Shown here in pieces: positions 36,336-46,557 of a stretch of 64,000 nucleotides of DNA; the stretch's first letter is position 1, and the number at the start of each line of letters is the position of its first letter. The notes below the pieces were generated by a model, which saw only the letters and a program-made list of their open reading frames with translations, was not told where the DNA came from and searched no databases. Both the position numbers and the translations under genes were made by a program. The DNA is from Alkalihalobacterium chitinilyticum (GTDB lineage Bacteria > Bacillota > Bacilli > Bacillales > Bacillaceae_F). Where the stretch lies: assembly GCF_029028005.1 (NCBI RefSeq), contig NZ_JAOTPO010000012.1, positions 104,477 through 168,476 of the forward strand, written 5' to 3'.

Positions 36336-36582
36336 AGAAAAAATAGGCGGAAGCAGTAACCAAAAGCACGGAATGACAAGCGACAGAGGAAAAAACTAGG
36401 AGAAAGCGTGAACGAAAAGGGTAGGATCGTGAGCGGCAGAGGGAAAAACTAGGAGAAAGCATGAACGGAAAGGGTTGAGTCGTTAGCGGTAGAGGGAAAA
36501 ACTAGGAGAAAGAGTGAACGAAAAGGGTTGAATCGTGAGCGGTATAGGAAAAATATAGGAGAACCCAGTAACGAAAGAAGAG
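36336..36582. repeat. 53-bp-period tandem repeat array, locus 1 (about 4.5 units)
   Basis: The word (C/A)TAGG recurs at 36343, 36396, 36449, 36502 and 36555, exactly 53 bp apart each time. Each unit contains CGTGAGCGGTAGAGG, CTAGGAGAAAG and CGTGAACGAAAAGG or close variants. The plus strand is strongly purine-rich. The array fills most of the 524-bp gap between bofC and ruvA. The remainder of that gap (36583-36768) is AT-rich with no gene. Confidence 0.93.
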
Positions 36583-36768
36583 ACTACGTGTCTCCTTCAC
36601 TCCCCCTTGACACTTAGCTAAAGGGGTAAGGTTGTGTTTACACTATATGAAAAAGTTTGTATGTGATAATATAGAAATACATGTTCGTTTTTTTACATAA
36701 GATTAGACTATACTGAATTAAGAAATTAATGTTTTCACAAAGCATCCAGTTAAAAGGGAGAGAGTCGG

Positions 36769-37383
36769 TTGTTTGATTATATTCAAGGAAAAGTAGACCA
36801 TATAGATGTTCAATTTATCGTAATTGAAACCCACGGGATTGGATACCAAATTCATTGTCCTAACCCATATATATTCCAAAAAGAATTAGAAGAAACATGT
36901 AAAATCTATACATATCAACATGTCAGAGAAGATTTAATCCGCCTCTATGGTTTTAAAACGAGGAAAGAGCGACACTTATTTGAAAAGCTATTAAATGTTT
37001 CTGGAATCGGACCTAAAGGTGCTTTAGCCATTCTTGCTTCGGGTCAACCTGAACAGCTCGTTAATGCAATTGAAGAAGAAGATGAAAAGTTCCTTGTCAA
37101 GTTTCCTGGTGTTGGTAAGAAGACAGCACGGCAAATCATTTTAGATCTAAAAGGTAAATTAGATGAATTCGCACCAAATCTTTTTCAACAAGATCTATCG
37201 GAAGCATTTAGTAAGCCTAAGAATAGCATTGCCTCAAAAGAGCTGGAAGAAGCAGTTGAAGCGTTAAAAGCACTAGGCTATGTGGATCGTGAAATCAATA
37301 AGATTGTTCCACAGTTGGAAAAAGAACAGTTGACGACAGATCAATACATAAAAAAAGCATTACAACTTATGCTGAAGCTGTAA
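36769..37383 (+). CDS. ruvA: Holliday junction branch migration protein RuvA
   Basis: Binds four-way junctions and loads RuvB for branch migration; 204 residues. The N-terminal OB-fold domain opens [11 protein letters not shown]; the helix-hairpin-helix motifs read [16 protein letters not shown] and [16 protein letters not shown]; the C-terminal RuvB-contact domain reads [13 protein letters not shown]. The start is TTG at 36769 with GGGAGAGA upstream. It lies 22 nt before ruvB. Confidence 0.97.
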   Translation: MFDYIQGKVDHIDVQFIVIETHGIGYQIHCPNPYIFQKELEETCKIYTYQHVREDLIRLYGFKTRKERHLFEKLLNVSGIGPKGALAILASGQPEQLVNAIEEEDEKFLVKFPGVGKKTARQIILDLKGKLDEFAPNLFQQDLSEAFSKPKNSIASKELEEAVEALKALGYVDREINKIVPQLEKEQLTTDQYIKKALQLMLKL

Positions 37384-37405
37384 TAACAATCGGACAGGAG
37401 GAAAA

Positions 37406-38410
37406 ATGGTGGAAGAACGTATAATTTCTGCACAATCGCAGATCGAGGAAGACATGATTGAGGGCAGTCTCCGTCCGCAGCAATTCTCTCAGTACATTGG
37501 ACAGGAGAAGGTGAAAGACAACCTTAAGATCTTTATTGAAGCGGCTAAAATGCGTCAAGAATGTTTAGATCATGTCCTTTTATATGGCCCGCCAGGACTT
37601 GGGAAAACAACGCTGTCTGCTATAATTGCCAATGAAATGGGAGTTCAGATGAGAACGACTTCAGGACCAGCAATAGAAAGACCAGGGGATTTAGCTGCCG
37701 TATTAACAGCATTAGAACCAGGGGATGTCTTATTCATCGATGAAATCCACCGATTAAACAGGGTTGTTGAAGAAGTGTTATATCCTGCGATGGAAGACTT
37801 TTGTATTGATATTGTTATCGGTAAAGGACCAACAGCCAGGTCGGTACGTCTCGATTTACCGCCGTTTACGCTTGTAGGTGCAACGACAAGAGCAGGATTA
37901 TTGTCAGCGCCGTTGAGAGATCGTTTTGGAGTTTTATCAAGGTTAGAATATTACAATGAGAAAGAACTGTCTCAAATTGTTTTACGGACCGCAGATATTT
38001 TAGAAGCAGAGCTAGGAGAAGAGGCTGCATTAGAAATTGCAAGAAGATCTCGTGGAACACCGAGGATCGCTAACCGCTTACTCCGCCGAGTCCGTGACTT
38101 TGCTCAAGTACAAGGAGATGGTCAAATAACGGCACCCATAGCTCATCACGCTTTAGAACGTCTGCAAGTAGACCGTTTAGGATTAGACCATATTGATCAT
38201 AAATTATTAATGGGGATTATTGAAAAGTTTCGAGGTGGTCCAGTCGGTATTGATACGATTGCAGCAACGATCGGTGAGGAACCAGATACTATTGAAGAAG
38301 TGTATGAACCATACCTTCTTCAAATCGGCTTCTTACAAAGAACACCGCGTGGAAGAATAGTTACGCCTTTAGTCTACAACCATTTTCAAATGGAGGTGCC
38401 AGAAGCTTGA
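37406..38410 (+). CDS. ruvB: Holliday junction helicase motor RuvB
   Basis: A 334-residue AAA+ ATPase that drives branch migration with RuvA. Walker A is GPPGLGKTT, Walker B is [10 protein letters not shown], sensor motif is GATTRAG, the arginine finger region is APLRDRFG, and the C-terminal winged helix ends with [22 protein letters not shown] precedes ATG. The stop overlaps the TTG start of the next gene by four bases. Confidence 0.98.
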   Translation: MVEERIISAQSQIEEDMIEGSLRPQQFSQYIGQEKVKDNLKIFIEAAKMRQECLDHVLLYGPPGLGKTTLSAIIANEMGVQMRTTSGPAIERPGDLAAVLTALEPGDVLFIDEIHRLNRVVEEVLYPAMEDFCIDIVIGKGPTARSVRLDLPPFTLVGATTRAGLLSAPLRDRFGVLSRLEYYNEKELSQIVLRTADILEAELGEEAALEIARRSRGTPRIANRLLRRVRDFAQVQGDGQITAPIAHHALERLQVDRLGLDHIDHKLLMGIIEKFRGGPVGIDTIAATIGEEPDTIEEVYEPYLLQIGFLQRTPRGRIVTPLVYNHFQMEVPEA

Positions 38411-38625
38411 GCAATATGCCTAAGCTGTTAATAACGATTGGTGTCATTTTAATTATTATAGGAATTTTGTGGCAAGTAGGGGGAAGAATATTACCTCTAG
38501 GAAAACTGCCTGGTGACATCTTAATTAAAAAGGAAAATACCACTTTCTATTTTCCGATTGTTACTTCCATTGTATTGAGTGTAGTGATTTCACTTATTCT
38601 ATTGATCATCGGACGATTTCGTTAG
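38407..38625 (+). CDS. DUF2905 family small membrane protein
   Basis: A 72-residue protein with two membrane segments (about 6-22 and 48-68) around the conserved loop [22 protein letters not shown], the DUF2905 signature. Its function is unknown. It is translationally coupled to ruvB: TTG start at 38407 overlaps the ruvB TGA, with GGAGGTG 8 nt upstream inside ruvB. It is commonly encoded between ruvB and queA in bacilli. Confidence 0.85.
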   Translation: MSNMPKLLITIGVILIIIGILWQVGGRILPLGKLPGDILIKKENTTFYFPIVTSIVLSVVISLILLIIGRFR

Positions 38626-38704
38626 GTTGTACTTGTGTTTAAGTTTTTGTTTATGTATGCTAATAAAGATTGACATCTGACCATTTTGAAAAGGAACGAA
38701 TAAA

Positions 38705-39748
38705 ATGAATGTAAACGACTTTGACTTTCACTTACCAGAAGAATTAATTGCTCAAACCCCTTTACTTGATCGAACGGCATCACGGCTGCTTGTTTTAGAT
38801 AAAGAAACGGGTGAAATAAAAGACCGACATTTCTACGAAATCGTTGATTTTTTTAACGAAGGAGACTGTCTTGTATTAAATGATACGAGGGTTCTTCCTG
38901 CTCGGCTATTTGGAATAAAAGAAGATACTGGAGCTAAAGTAGAAGTTCTTCTTCTCAAACAATTAGAAGGTGACTCTTGGGAAACGTTAGTAAAGCCAGG
39001 CAGAAAGGTAAAAGAAGGGACTGTACTCACTTTCGGTGACGGGAAACTTCGCGGGGTCTGTAGACAAAGTCTTGACCATGGTGGCAGAATTATCGAGTTT
39101 CAGTATGAAGGAATCTTTCATGAAATATTAGATTCTTTAGGTGAAATGCCCCTTCCACCATATATTAAAGAACAGCTTGAAGATCAAGATCGTTATCAAA
39201 CCGTATTTGCTAAACATCGCGGGTCAGCTGCAGCACCTACTGCAGGTCTTCATTTTACTGAGGAACTTCTCGAAAAACTTCGAGAAAAGGGTGTACACAT
39301 TGCTTTTATTACGCTTCACGTTGGTTTAGGTACATTTAGACCAGTTAGTGTTGAGAGTATTGAAGAGCATGAGATGCATGCTGAGTTTTATCAAATGACT
39401 GAAGGAACAGCTGGGCTTCTTAATCAGGTAAGGGAACAAGGCGGGAAAATTGTTGCTGTAGGGACAACGTCAGCCCGAACTTTAGAAACGATTGCCAGCC
39501 AATGTGATGGAAAGTTTGAAGCTGCTTCAGGATGGACGGATATTTTTATTTATCCTGGTTATACCTACCGTGGAATTGACTCTTTAATTACAAACTTTCA
39601 CCTGCCAAAGTCAACACTAGTCATGCTTGTGTCCGCATTAGCAGGAAGAGAAAATATACTTTCAGCTTATGAACATGCCGTCCGAAATCAATATCGCTTT
39701 TTTAGTTTCGGTGACGCTATGTTTATTAGAGAAGGAGGGCAACGTTAA
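38705..39748 (+). CDS. queA: tRNA S-adenosylmethionine ribosyltransferase-isomerase QueA
   Basis: Transfers the ribosyl part of SAM to preQ1 at wobble position 34, giving epoxyqueuosine in tRNA; 347 residues. Family signatures are [15 protein letters not shown] at the N terminus, [26 protein letters not shown] and [26 protein letters not shown] precedes ATG. The stop directly abuts the tgt start, forming the queA-tgt queuosine pair. Confidence 0.98.
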   Translation: MNVNDFDFHLPEELIAQTPLLDRTASRLLVLDKETGEIKDRHFYEIVDFFNEGDCLVLNDTRVLPARLFGIKEDTGAKVEVLLLKQLEGDSWETLVKPGRKVKEGTVLTFGDGKLRGVCRQSLDHGGRIIEFQYEGIFHEILDSLGEMPLPPYIKEQLEDQDRYQTVFAKHRGSAAAPTAGLHFTEELLEKLREKGVHIAFITLHVGLGTFRPVSVESIEEHEMHAEFYQMTEGTAGLLNQVREQGGKIVAVGTTSARTLETIASQCDGKFEAASGWTDIFIYPGYTYRGIDSLITNFHLPKSTLVMLVSALAGRENILSAYEHAVRNQYRFFSFGDAMFIREGGQR

Positions 39749-40888
<1,140 letters not shown>

Positions 40889-40967
40889 AGGTGGTTCAAA
40901 GGAAAGATCGTATGATCTCTTTTTGAACAACGAAAAACATTATATTTTATAAAGGGGGGAAATTAAC

Positions 40968-41231
40968 ATGGAAATGCTAACTACTATTTTACCGTTGCTG
41001 TTGATGTTTGCTATCTTCTGGTTTTTACTCATTCGTCCACAGCAAAAGCGTCAAAAAGCAATTCGTGAAATGCATGCAGCCTTACAAAAAGGTGATAAAA
41101 TTATCACAATTGGCGGCCTGCATGGTGTCATTGATTCAATCGACGAAGACATTATGGTTATTCTTGTCAACGATAATCGCAAGCTTACGTTTGACCGTAA
41201 TGCGGTACGTGAAGTTGTAAATCCAGATTGA
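40968..41231 (+). CDS. yajC: Preprotein translocase accessory subunit YajC
   Basis: An 87-residue single-span membrane protein: N-terminal hydrophobic helix (TILPLLLMFAIFWFLLIRPQQKRQK) and a small cytoplasmic domain with GDKIITIGGLHGVI. It associates with SecDF-YidC at the Sec translocon. In B. subtilis (yrbF) it also follows tgt. AAGGGGGGAAA precedes ATG. SecD and SecF lie 7 kb downstream. Confidence 0.95.
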   Translation: MEMLTTILPLLLMFAIFWFLLIRPQQKRQKAIREMHAALQKGDKIITIGGLHGVIDSIDEDIMVILVNDNRKLTFDRNAVREVVNPD

Positions 41232-41239
41232 TTTACATA

Positions 41240-41326
41240 AAAGAGACTGACTCCTAAAGACTCGGTTCTTCTACCGCCATTGGTGTAGAAATGAACCTGA
41301 GCCTGTAAGTCAGTCTCTTTTTCTTT
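41240..41326 (+). terminator. Long two-tier terminator of yajC
   Basis: The outer 13-bp stem AAAGAGACTGACT (41240-41252) with AGTCAGTCTCTTT (41308-41320) encloses an inner stem formed by ACTCGGTTCTTCTAC and GTAGAAATGAACCTGAG. T tracts follow. Confidence 0.88.
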
Positions 41327-41361
41327 TTTGTGTTAGTAAGGGTGGAAATATTTGTTCGCGT

Positions 41362-41415
41362 AATAAAACAAGCTGTCCCTTAAGTGAGTAAACTTATAAG
41401 ACAGCTTGTTTTATT
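41362..41415 (-). terminator. Terminator of the TIGR04086 gene
   Basis: A perfect 16-bp stem, AATAAAACAAGCTGTC (41362-41377) with its complement at 41400-41415. It overlaps the stop codon of the minus-strand gene. The first 15 bases recur as a single copy at 46502-46516. Confidence 0.8.
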
Positions 41416-41786
41416 TATTTTCCTACATTCACGCCAATTATTCCGCCAAATACTGAAGCGAGTAAATACCCGCCGTGATATAGATATTGTTCCATCGTAA
41501 AGGTCGAATTGTATCCTAAGTATTGGATCAAGAATGTGATGACTGTAAATAAAAGTGCGGTACCTGCTCCTACCATCCAACCTTTTTGTTTGGCTTTAAC
41601 ACCAGCAATCATCCCACCAATGAAAAGCGCCAAAAAGGAAACGATAAGAATGAACCAAGAAAATGATGCTTCAGTTAAAGAACTGAATGATAATATTAAT
41701 GAAATAACAAAGCTAAAGGCAACAGCAATAAACAATACACCGATTAGACCATAAAGCATGGATCCGAATATTCCACGGTATACCAA
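41415..41786 (-). CDS. TIGR04086-family membrane protein (YrzE-like)
   Basis: A 123-residue protein with four hydrophobic segments (about 8-32, 40-62, 68-88 and 104-121) and the conserved Gly-rich ends FIGGMIAGVKAKQKGW and ASVFGGIIGVNVG. It belongs to the family encoded next to yajC in bacilli (yrzE in B. subtilis). Its function is unknown. The start is TTG at 41786 with GGAGAGGG upstream. Confidence 0.8.
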   Translation of the reverse strand: MVYRGIFGSMLYGLIGVLFIAVAFSFVISLILSFSSLTEASFSWFILIVSFLALFIGGMIAGVKAKQKGWMVGAGTALLFTVITFLIQYLGYNSTFTMEQYLYHGGYLLASVFGGIIGVNVGK

Positions 41787-41955
41787 TGAAACCCTCTCCT
41801 TTCAACCATTCATTTATACAGTTAATACAGCTTATTCATGCTTGGCCAAACCTAGAATAAACTTTTAAAAAAAATGTTTGGTTTGTTAAAAATCAACATG
41901 AATGGGACATCCCTGACATAGGATGGTAGAAATAATAGGGAGAGGAAAATTCAAC

Positions 41956-43242
41956 ATGGAAGTGACCTTAGCCTTTATCATTTTTATCATCAGTTACATA
42001 TTCATCATTAGTGAAAAAGTTAATCGGGCGTTAGTGGCCTGTTTAGGTGGAGTAGGGATGCTCTTTGTTGGAATTATTGATTTGGACGGAGCTTTCCTGC
42101 AATATATTGATTGGCATACGATCTCGCTATTATTAGCGATGATGATTTTAGTTTCCATTACTAGTCAAAGTGGTTTTTTCGAGTACATTGCCCTTCATGT
42201 TGCCAAATACGTAAATGGAAGGCCTATTCCACTTCTCATATTAATATCGCTAATGACTGCACTCGGTTCAGCTTTTTTAAATAATGTGACTATGGTTTTA
42301 TTAGTTGTTCCGATCATTTTAACTCTAACTAAGCTATTAAAGCTTAATGCTGTTCCTTTTTTGTTATCGATCATACTGGCGTCAAATATTGGGGGAACGG
42401 CAACCTTGATTGGGGACCCGCCTAATTTGATGATCGGGCAAGCTGTAGAGCATTTAACGTTTAATGATTTTCTTGTACATCTGGGTCCTGTGGTAGTACT
42501 TATTTTTATAGTTGTCATGTTTGGCCTCGTTGCGTACTATCGAAATTCTTTACAGGTTTCATTAGAGGATCAATCGAAGTTAGAAAGAGTACGGCCGAAA
42601 GATTATTTAAAGGATAAAGTTTTATTATTAAAATCCATTTCAGTGTTAAGTATTACGACGATAGGCTTTATTATTCAACCGCTTTTGAATGTTGATATAA
42701 CGAGTATTGCCATGGGTGGTGCGCTTCTGCTCATGTTGTTAACTTATCAAACGCAAGATGTAGAAGAAGTGTTTAAGTCGATTGAGTGGGTGACATTATT
42801 CTTTTTTATCGGGTTATTTATGCTTGTAGGTGGAATTAAAGAAGTTGGCTTGATTGATGAAATTGCTAAGTCGATTATTTATTATACAGAAGGTGATTTA
42901 CCAAAAACCGCTATCTATATCTTGTGGGGATCAGGCATACTTTCTGGTTTTGTTGATAATATTCCGTTTGTGGCAGCAATGATACCAGTCATCCTTGAGT
43001 TTGAAAGTTACGGGATGACGAACTTAGATCCTTTATGGTGGTCCCTTGCTTTAGGGGCATGTCTTGGTGGGAATGCAACATTAATTGGCGCGACAGCAAA
43101 TGTGATTGTTGCAGGCTTAGCGGTTAAAGCGAAACAATCCTTTAGCTATTTAGAGTTTTTAAAAGTAGGTGCGCCGGTTGCTCTTGTTTCGTTTATTATT
43201 TCCACTATTTATATTTATTTTCGTTATTTGATCTACTTTTAA
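41956..43242 (+). CDS. ArsB/NhaD-family ion transporter
   Basis: A 428-residue polytopic membrane protein of the ion transporter (IT) superfamily. It shows the twin signatures of this fold: ASNIGGTATLIGDPPNLMIG in the first half and LGGNATLIGATANVIVAG in the second, each with a re-entrant asparagine loop. Such proteins are annotated as arsenite permeases, Na+/H+ antiporters of the NhaD type, or citrate-type transporters. No arsR or arsC is nearby, so sodium/proton exchange or an organic anion is as likely as arsenite. The ATG at 41956 has AGGGAGAGGA upstream. Confidence 0.82.
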   Translation: MEVTLAFIIFIISYIFIISEKVNRALVACLGGVGMLFVGIIDLDGAFLQYIDWHTISLLLAMMILVSITSQSGFFEYIALHVAKYVNGRPIPLLILISLMTALGSAFLNNVTMVLLVVPIILTLTKLLKLNAVPFLLSIILASNIGGTATLIGDPPNLMIGQAVEHLTFNDFLVHLGPVVVLIFIVVMFGLVAYYRNSLQVSLEDQSKLERVRPKDYLKDKVLLLKSISVLSITTIGFIIQPLLNVDITSIAMGGALLLMLLTYQTQDVEEVFKSIEWVTLFFFIGLFMLVGGIKEVGLIDEIAKSIIYYTEGDLPKTAIYILWGSGILSGFVDNIPFVAAMIPVILEFESYGMTNLDPLWWSLALGACLGGNATLIGATANVIVAGLAVKAKQSFSYLEFLKVGAPVALVSFIISTIYIYFRYLIYF

Positions 43243-43599
43243 AAGATCCTGTATTGTGTATGCGAATGGGAATGCAAAAAATACATTGGACGTGTTGCCA
43301 AAAGCTTCATCTCATTTTATAACTGTCTAAGGCAAAAATAAACCTAACTTTACTTGTCACAAGGAGGATTAGGTTTATTTGCTTTTACTGTGTGTTCAAA
43401 AACGATGACAAATAAATCCGGGAAGTATGGGAAGCACAGTCTCCGAGAATAAAGTTGGTTGCTCCGTAGCATCATCCTCGCACGCTGTTAATACGTGAAG
43501 AGCGAAAGAGCAAGCTGAATTCGACAGAGATTTTTCCCCGACTTTTTAAACAACTTTTAAGATAGGGACGTAGGAGTGAGACGAAGGGAGGCGCAATCA
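43243..43599. other. Intergenic region before the DUF421 gene
   Basis: This 357-bp region holds a terminator hairpin (43336-43380). The remainder, about 43400-43590, has higher GC than the other spacers and contains short GA-rich words such as GAAGAGCGAAAGAGC. I recognise neither a gene nor a known RNA there. Confidence 0.5.
43336..43386 (+). terminator. Probable terminator of the ArsB/NhaD-type gene
   Basis: AAATAAACCTAA (43336-43347) pairs perfectly with TTAGGTTTATTT (43369-43380), followed by GCTTTT. The loop is 21 nt. Confidence 0.7.
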
Positions 43600-44259
43600 A
43601 TGGATTTTTCAACGATAATTTTACGGACAATCTTTATTTATTTTATCATTTTGTTTATTTTTCGTTTCATGGGTAAACGTGAAATTGGTCAGTTATCAGT
43701 CCTTGACTTTGTCGTTTCAATTATGATTGCAGAGTTAGCGGTAATTTCAATTGAGAATATTCGTGTCCCGATGTTACATACCATCATTCCGATCGTCGTA
43801 CTTTCATTAATTCAAATTCTATTTGCATTTATTTCGCTTAAAAGTGAGAACTTGCGAAAACTGGTAGATGGTAAACCGTCAGTGTTAATTAATCAAGGAA
43901 AAATTGATGAAGGAGAAATGCGAAAGCAGCGGTATAACTTTGATGATCTACTCGTTCAACTGAGGCAAAACAAAGTAAGTAGATTGTCTGATGTGGAGTT
44001 TGCTATTCTTGAACCTTCGGGTAAATTATCGGTGATTGAAAAAGATAAAGACCGGCCGGATGATCAGCAACCAAGATTACCATTACCGGTAATTCTCGAT
44101 GGAAAAGTAAATGAAGAACATCTCGAACAGCTCGGTAAAACGCCATTATGGTTAAGACAACAGTTACGAAAGCTTGGATATCGAGAAGTTAAAAAAATTT
44201 CTTATTGTGCTATACATGACGACGACAGCTTCTTTATTGATCTAAAGGATGAAAAATAA
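43600..44259 (+). CDS. yrbG: DUF421 (YetF-family) membrane protein, YrbG-like
   Basis: A 219-residue protein with three N-terminal membrane helices and a cytoplasmic C-terminal YetF domain. The typical motifs FRFMGKREIGQLSVLDFVVS and GKPSVLINQGKIDE are present, as is the DLLVQLRQNKVSRLSDVEFAIL segment. The family has been linked to spore and membrane functions without a settled role. The ATG at 43600 has AAGGGAGG upstream. The position between yajC and spoVB matches B. subtilis yrbG. Confidence 0.88.
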   Translation: MDFSTIILRTIFIYFIILFIFRFMGKREIGQLSVLDFVVSIMIAELAVISIENIRVPMLHTIIPIVVLSLIQILFAFISLKSENLRKLVDGKPSVLINQGKIDEGEMRKQRYNFDDLLVQLRQNKVSRLSDVEFAILEPSGKLSVIEKDKDRPDDQQPRLPLPVILDGKVNEEHLEQLGKTPLWLRQQLRKLGYREVKKISYCAIHDDDSFFIDLKDEK

Positions 44260-44263
44260 AGCA

Positions 44264-44297
44264 AGTCCCCCTTTATGGATGGGGGACTATATTTTGT
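44264..44297 (+). terminator. Terminator after the DUF421 gene
   Basis: AGTCCCCC (44264-44271) pairs with GGGGGACT (44281-44288), followed by ATATTTTGTTCTT. Confidence 0.8.
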
Positions 44298-44402
44298 TCT
44301 TGGGCTTGTATAATTAAAAAAATTGTACAATACAGTACATCCGTACAAGCAATAGGCTCCTTTCTGCAATAGGATGCAGTAGTAACAGAAAGGAGGAGAC
44401 AA

Positions 44403-44672
44403 ATGGATTATTATCAAATGTGCTGCAAGCACCGAGGTAAGGTTGTTACTATTTATGAAAAATGTGGACGTAGGCATTATGGCCGTATCGTTAATGTAGA
44501 TCATCAATTTGTTTATATTGAACCGGTACACCCACATTCTGGTGGATTAGGTGGATTTAGTTATGGGTTTTATGGAGGATGGGGTTTCCGTCCATGGGGA
44601 GTTGGAGTCGTTCCAATTGCATTAGCAGCAATCGGTGGATTTGCTTTAGCAAGCGCCTTCTTATGGTGGTAA
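44403..44672 (+). CDS. Small Cys/His- and Gly-rich protein, unknown function
   Basis: An 89-residue protein that I do not assign to a named family. The N-terminal half (MCCKHRGKVVTIYEKCGRRH, then GRIVNVDHQFVYIEP) looks like a small beta barrel with three Cys and several His. The C-terminal half is a Gly/Phe/Trp-rich linker and a hydrophobic segment (VGVVPIALAAIGGFALASAFL) that could insert in a membrane. It is likely real: AAGGAGGAGAC precedes ATG by a good distance, and terminators flank it on both sides. It may be a spore or envelope protein, but the sequence does not show this. Confidence 0.7.
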   Translation: MDYYQMCCKHRGKVVTIYEKCGRRHYGRIVNVDHQFVYIEPVHPHSGGLGGFSYGFYGGWGFRPWGVGVVPIALAAIGGFALASAFLWW

Positions 44673-44710
44673 ACCACAAATTGCTACCACAGCAGTAAAC
44701 GGTAATAAAC

Positions 44711-44767
44711 GGTAGCAGGCACCTTTAACACATTAGTTCGTTAAAGGTGCCTGCTACCGACTTTTTT
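44711..44767. terminator. Bidirectional terminator with perfect 19-bp stem
   Basis: GGTAGCAGGCACCTTTAAC (44711-44729) pairs with its exact complement at 44740-44758, 10-nt loop, then GACTTTTTT. It lies between converging genes. Confidence 0.88.
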
Positions 44768-46334
44768 ATGCCTTTGTGAATGGGGCTAGCCATTTTCCGA
44801 TAAATGGTACGCGAATGATTTCTTCTCTTTTGATTAAACCTAATACGATTAGGAGTAATCCGTAGAATAGACCAACAATCGTAAGAGAGAGCAGGGTCTT
44901 AACAAGTAAGCTCATCGATAAGAAAGCATGTTCATATAAGAGCATTCCAACGGCTCCAGTCGCTACCATTGCAAGAAGCGATTTACCGACTTCTCGGACA
45001 TGTAACGTAAAGCTTAATACTTTAACGATAGAAGCGAAGTGTAACAGCGTGACAAGGACCATGCCAATAACAATCGCTAAGGCAGCACCCATTATTCCAA
45101 GCTCTGGTCTAGTTGCAAGAACAAATATAGCAGCGGTTTTAATGACGGCGCCGAATAAACTGTTCATCATCGCAGCTTTTGCTAAATTTAAAGCTTGCAA
45201 AGTCGCTTGTAACGGCCCCTGAAAATATAAAAAGATGCTAAATGGTGCCATGACTTGTAAATAGATCGCTGTGTTTGGAGCATTATACATTAATGACATA
45301 ATCGGCTCGGCAAAGATATATAAAACGACAACAGATATTCCACCTGAAATCAGGGCAAGTCGTAAAGCTTGATCTAACCGATGATTAATTAATCGATACT
45401 TTTTTTGTGCAGCTGCTTCACTAATTGCAGGGACAAGTGAAACAGACAATGAATACGTAATAAATGTCGGTAATAAAAGCAATGGAATAACAAATCCAGC
45501 CAGTTCACCGTACTGCTTAGTGGCAACGACAGTTGCAACACCAGCAATCGCGAGACTTTGAGCAACAACAATTGGTTCAAAGAAAAAAGCAATGGATCCG
45601 ATTAGTCGACTACCCGTTGTTGGAAGCGCGATACTCATCAGTTCATTAAATGTCGTTTTTCCTTGACGCAAGTAATCCATAAAGCCTTTACGAATACGAA
45701 TGCGTTTATTTGTTTTGAACATAAACAGCATGTACAGGAGTGATGCAAGTTCTCCAATAACGACAGAAGCCATTGCCCCAGCCGCAGCGTATTCGACCCC
45801 GTAAGGTAAAAACGCACTTGTCATAACCGCAACTAGTGTAATTCGTACAACTTGCTCGATAACTTGAGAAAAAGCGGTAGGCCTCATATTTTGACGCCCT
45901 TGAAAATATCCTCTAAGCACACTCGACAATGCTACAATTGGGACAATCGGTGCAATGGCAATTAGGGGAAGGTAAGCTCGTTCGTCTGTTAACAGGGTTT
46001 TAGCAATGATAGGTGCAAAAGCAATCATAGCTGTAGTAAAAATACCACTTAAAATTCCTGTCGTTGCTAATGAAACCACTAGGATTCTTTTTATCTTTTT
46101 ACGGTCTTTTTTAGCTTCTGCTTCCGCCACTAATTTCGAAATCGCAACAGGCAACCCTAATTGTGTAATGGTAATTACGAGCAGTAGGGTCGGTACGGCC
46201 ATACTATAGAGCCCTACACCTTCAGCACCCATAATTCTAGCGACTACAATTTTATTTATAAACCCTAAAATACGTGTAATTAGTCCAGCTAAGATTAAAA
46301 TAATCGTACCTTGTATAAAGGTTTGTTTTGACAT
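44766..46334 (-). CDS. spoVB: Stage V sporulation protein B (MOP/MurJ-like flippase)
   Basis: A 522-residue protein with about fourteen hydrophobic segments of the polysaccharide-transporter/MOP superfamily, close to B. subtilis SpoVB (518 residues), needed for spore cortex peptidoglycan synthesis. The family-typical N terminus is FIQGTIILILAGLITRILGF followed by VVARIMGAEGVGLY; RGYFQGRQNM and QVIEQVVRI also match. The ATG at 46334 (MSKQTFIQG) is preferred to the longer frame from 46388, although its ribosome binding site is poor. It stands between yrbG and comN, as in B. subtilis. Confidence 0.9.
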   Translation of the reverse strand: MSKQTFIQGTIILILAGLITRILGFINKIVVARIMGAEGVGLYSMAVPTLLLVITITQLGLPVAISKLVAEAEAKKDRKKIKRILVVSLATTGILSGIFTTAMIAFAPIIAKTLLTDERAYLPLIAIAPIVPIVALSSVLRGYFQGRQNMRPTAFSQVIEQVVRITLVAVMTSAFLPYGVEYAAAGAMASVVIGELASLLYMLFMFKTNKRIRIRKGFMDYLRQGKTTFNELMSIALPTTGSRLIGSIAFFFEPIVVAQSLAIAGVATVVATKQYGELAGFVIPLLLLPTFITYSLSVSLVPAISEAAAQKKYRLINHRLDQALRLALISGGISVVVLYIFAEPIMSLMYNAPNTAIYLQVMAPFSIFLYFQGPLQATLQALNLAKAAMMNSLFGAVIKTAAIFVLATRPELGIMGAALAIVIGMVLVTLLHFASIVKVLSFTLHVREVGKSLLAMVATGAVGMLLYEHAFLSMSLLVKTLLSLTIVGLFYGLLLIVLGLIKREEIIRVPFIGKWLAPFTKA

Positions 46335-46557
46335 GTGAGAAGCCCTACTTTCTAATAATGGTCTATGTCTACATTCATTTATATGCAAGCAAGGTGGTCA
46401 AGCATGACAAGTTGTTCGGTGAAAATAATAGCTGAAAAATAAATTGACATAACTGTTAGAAAGTGAGAAGATGACTTTTGATTCTGAATGTTGACAGCAT
46501 AAATAAAACAAGCTGTACATAAATTGAAATACATCTCATTGTTGAAGGGGATACAAT

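Noticed and set aside
36336..36582. CRISPR array
   Set aside because: The repeats are contiguous 53-bp units without unique spacers, units are diverged, and no cas genes lie in the window.
46335..46388. 18-residue N-terminal extension of SpoVB
   Set aside because: The extension is hydrophilic and unlike SpoVB; the internal ATG gives the usual length. The poor ribosome binding site leaves some doubt.
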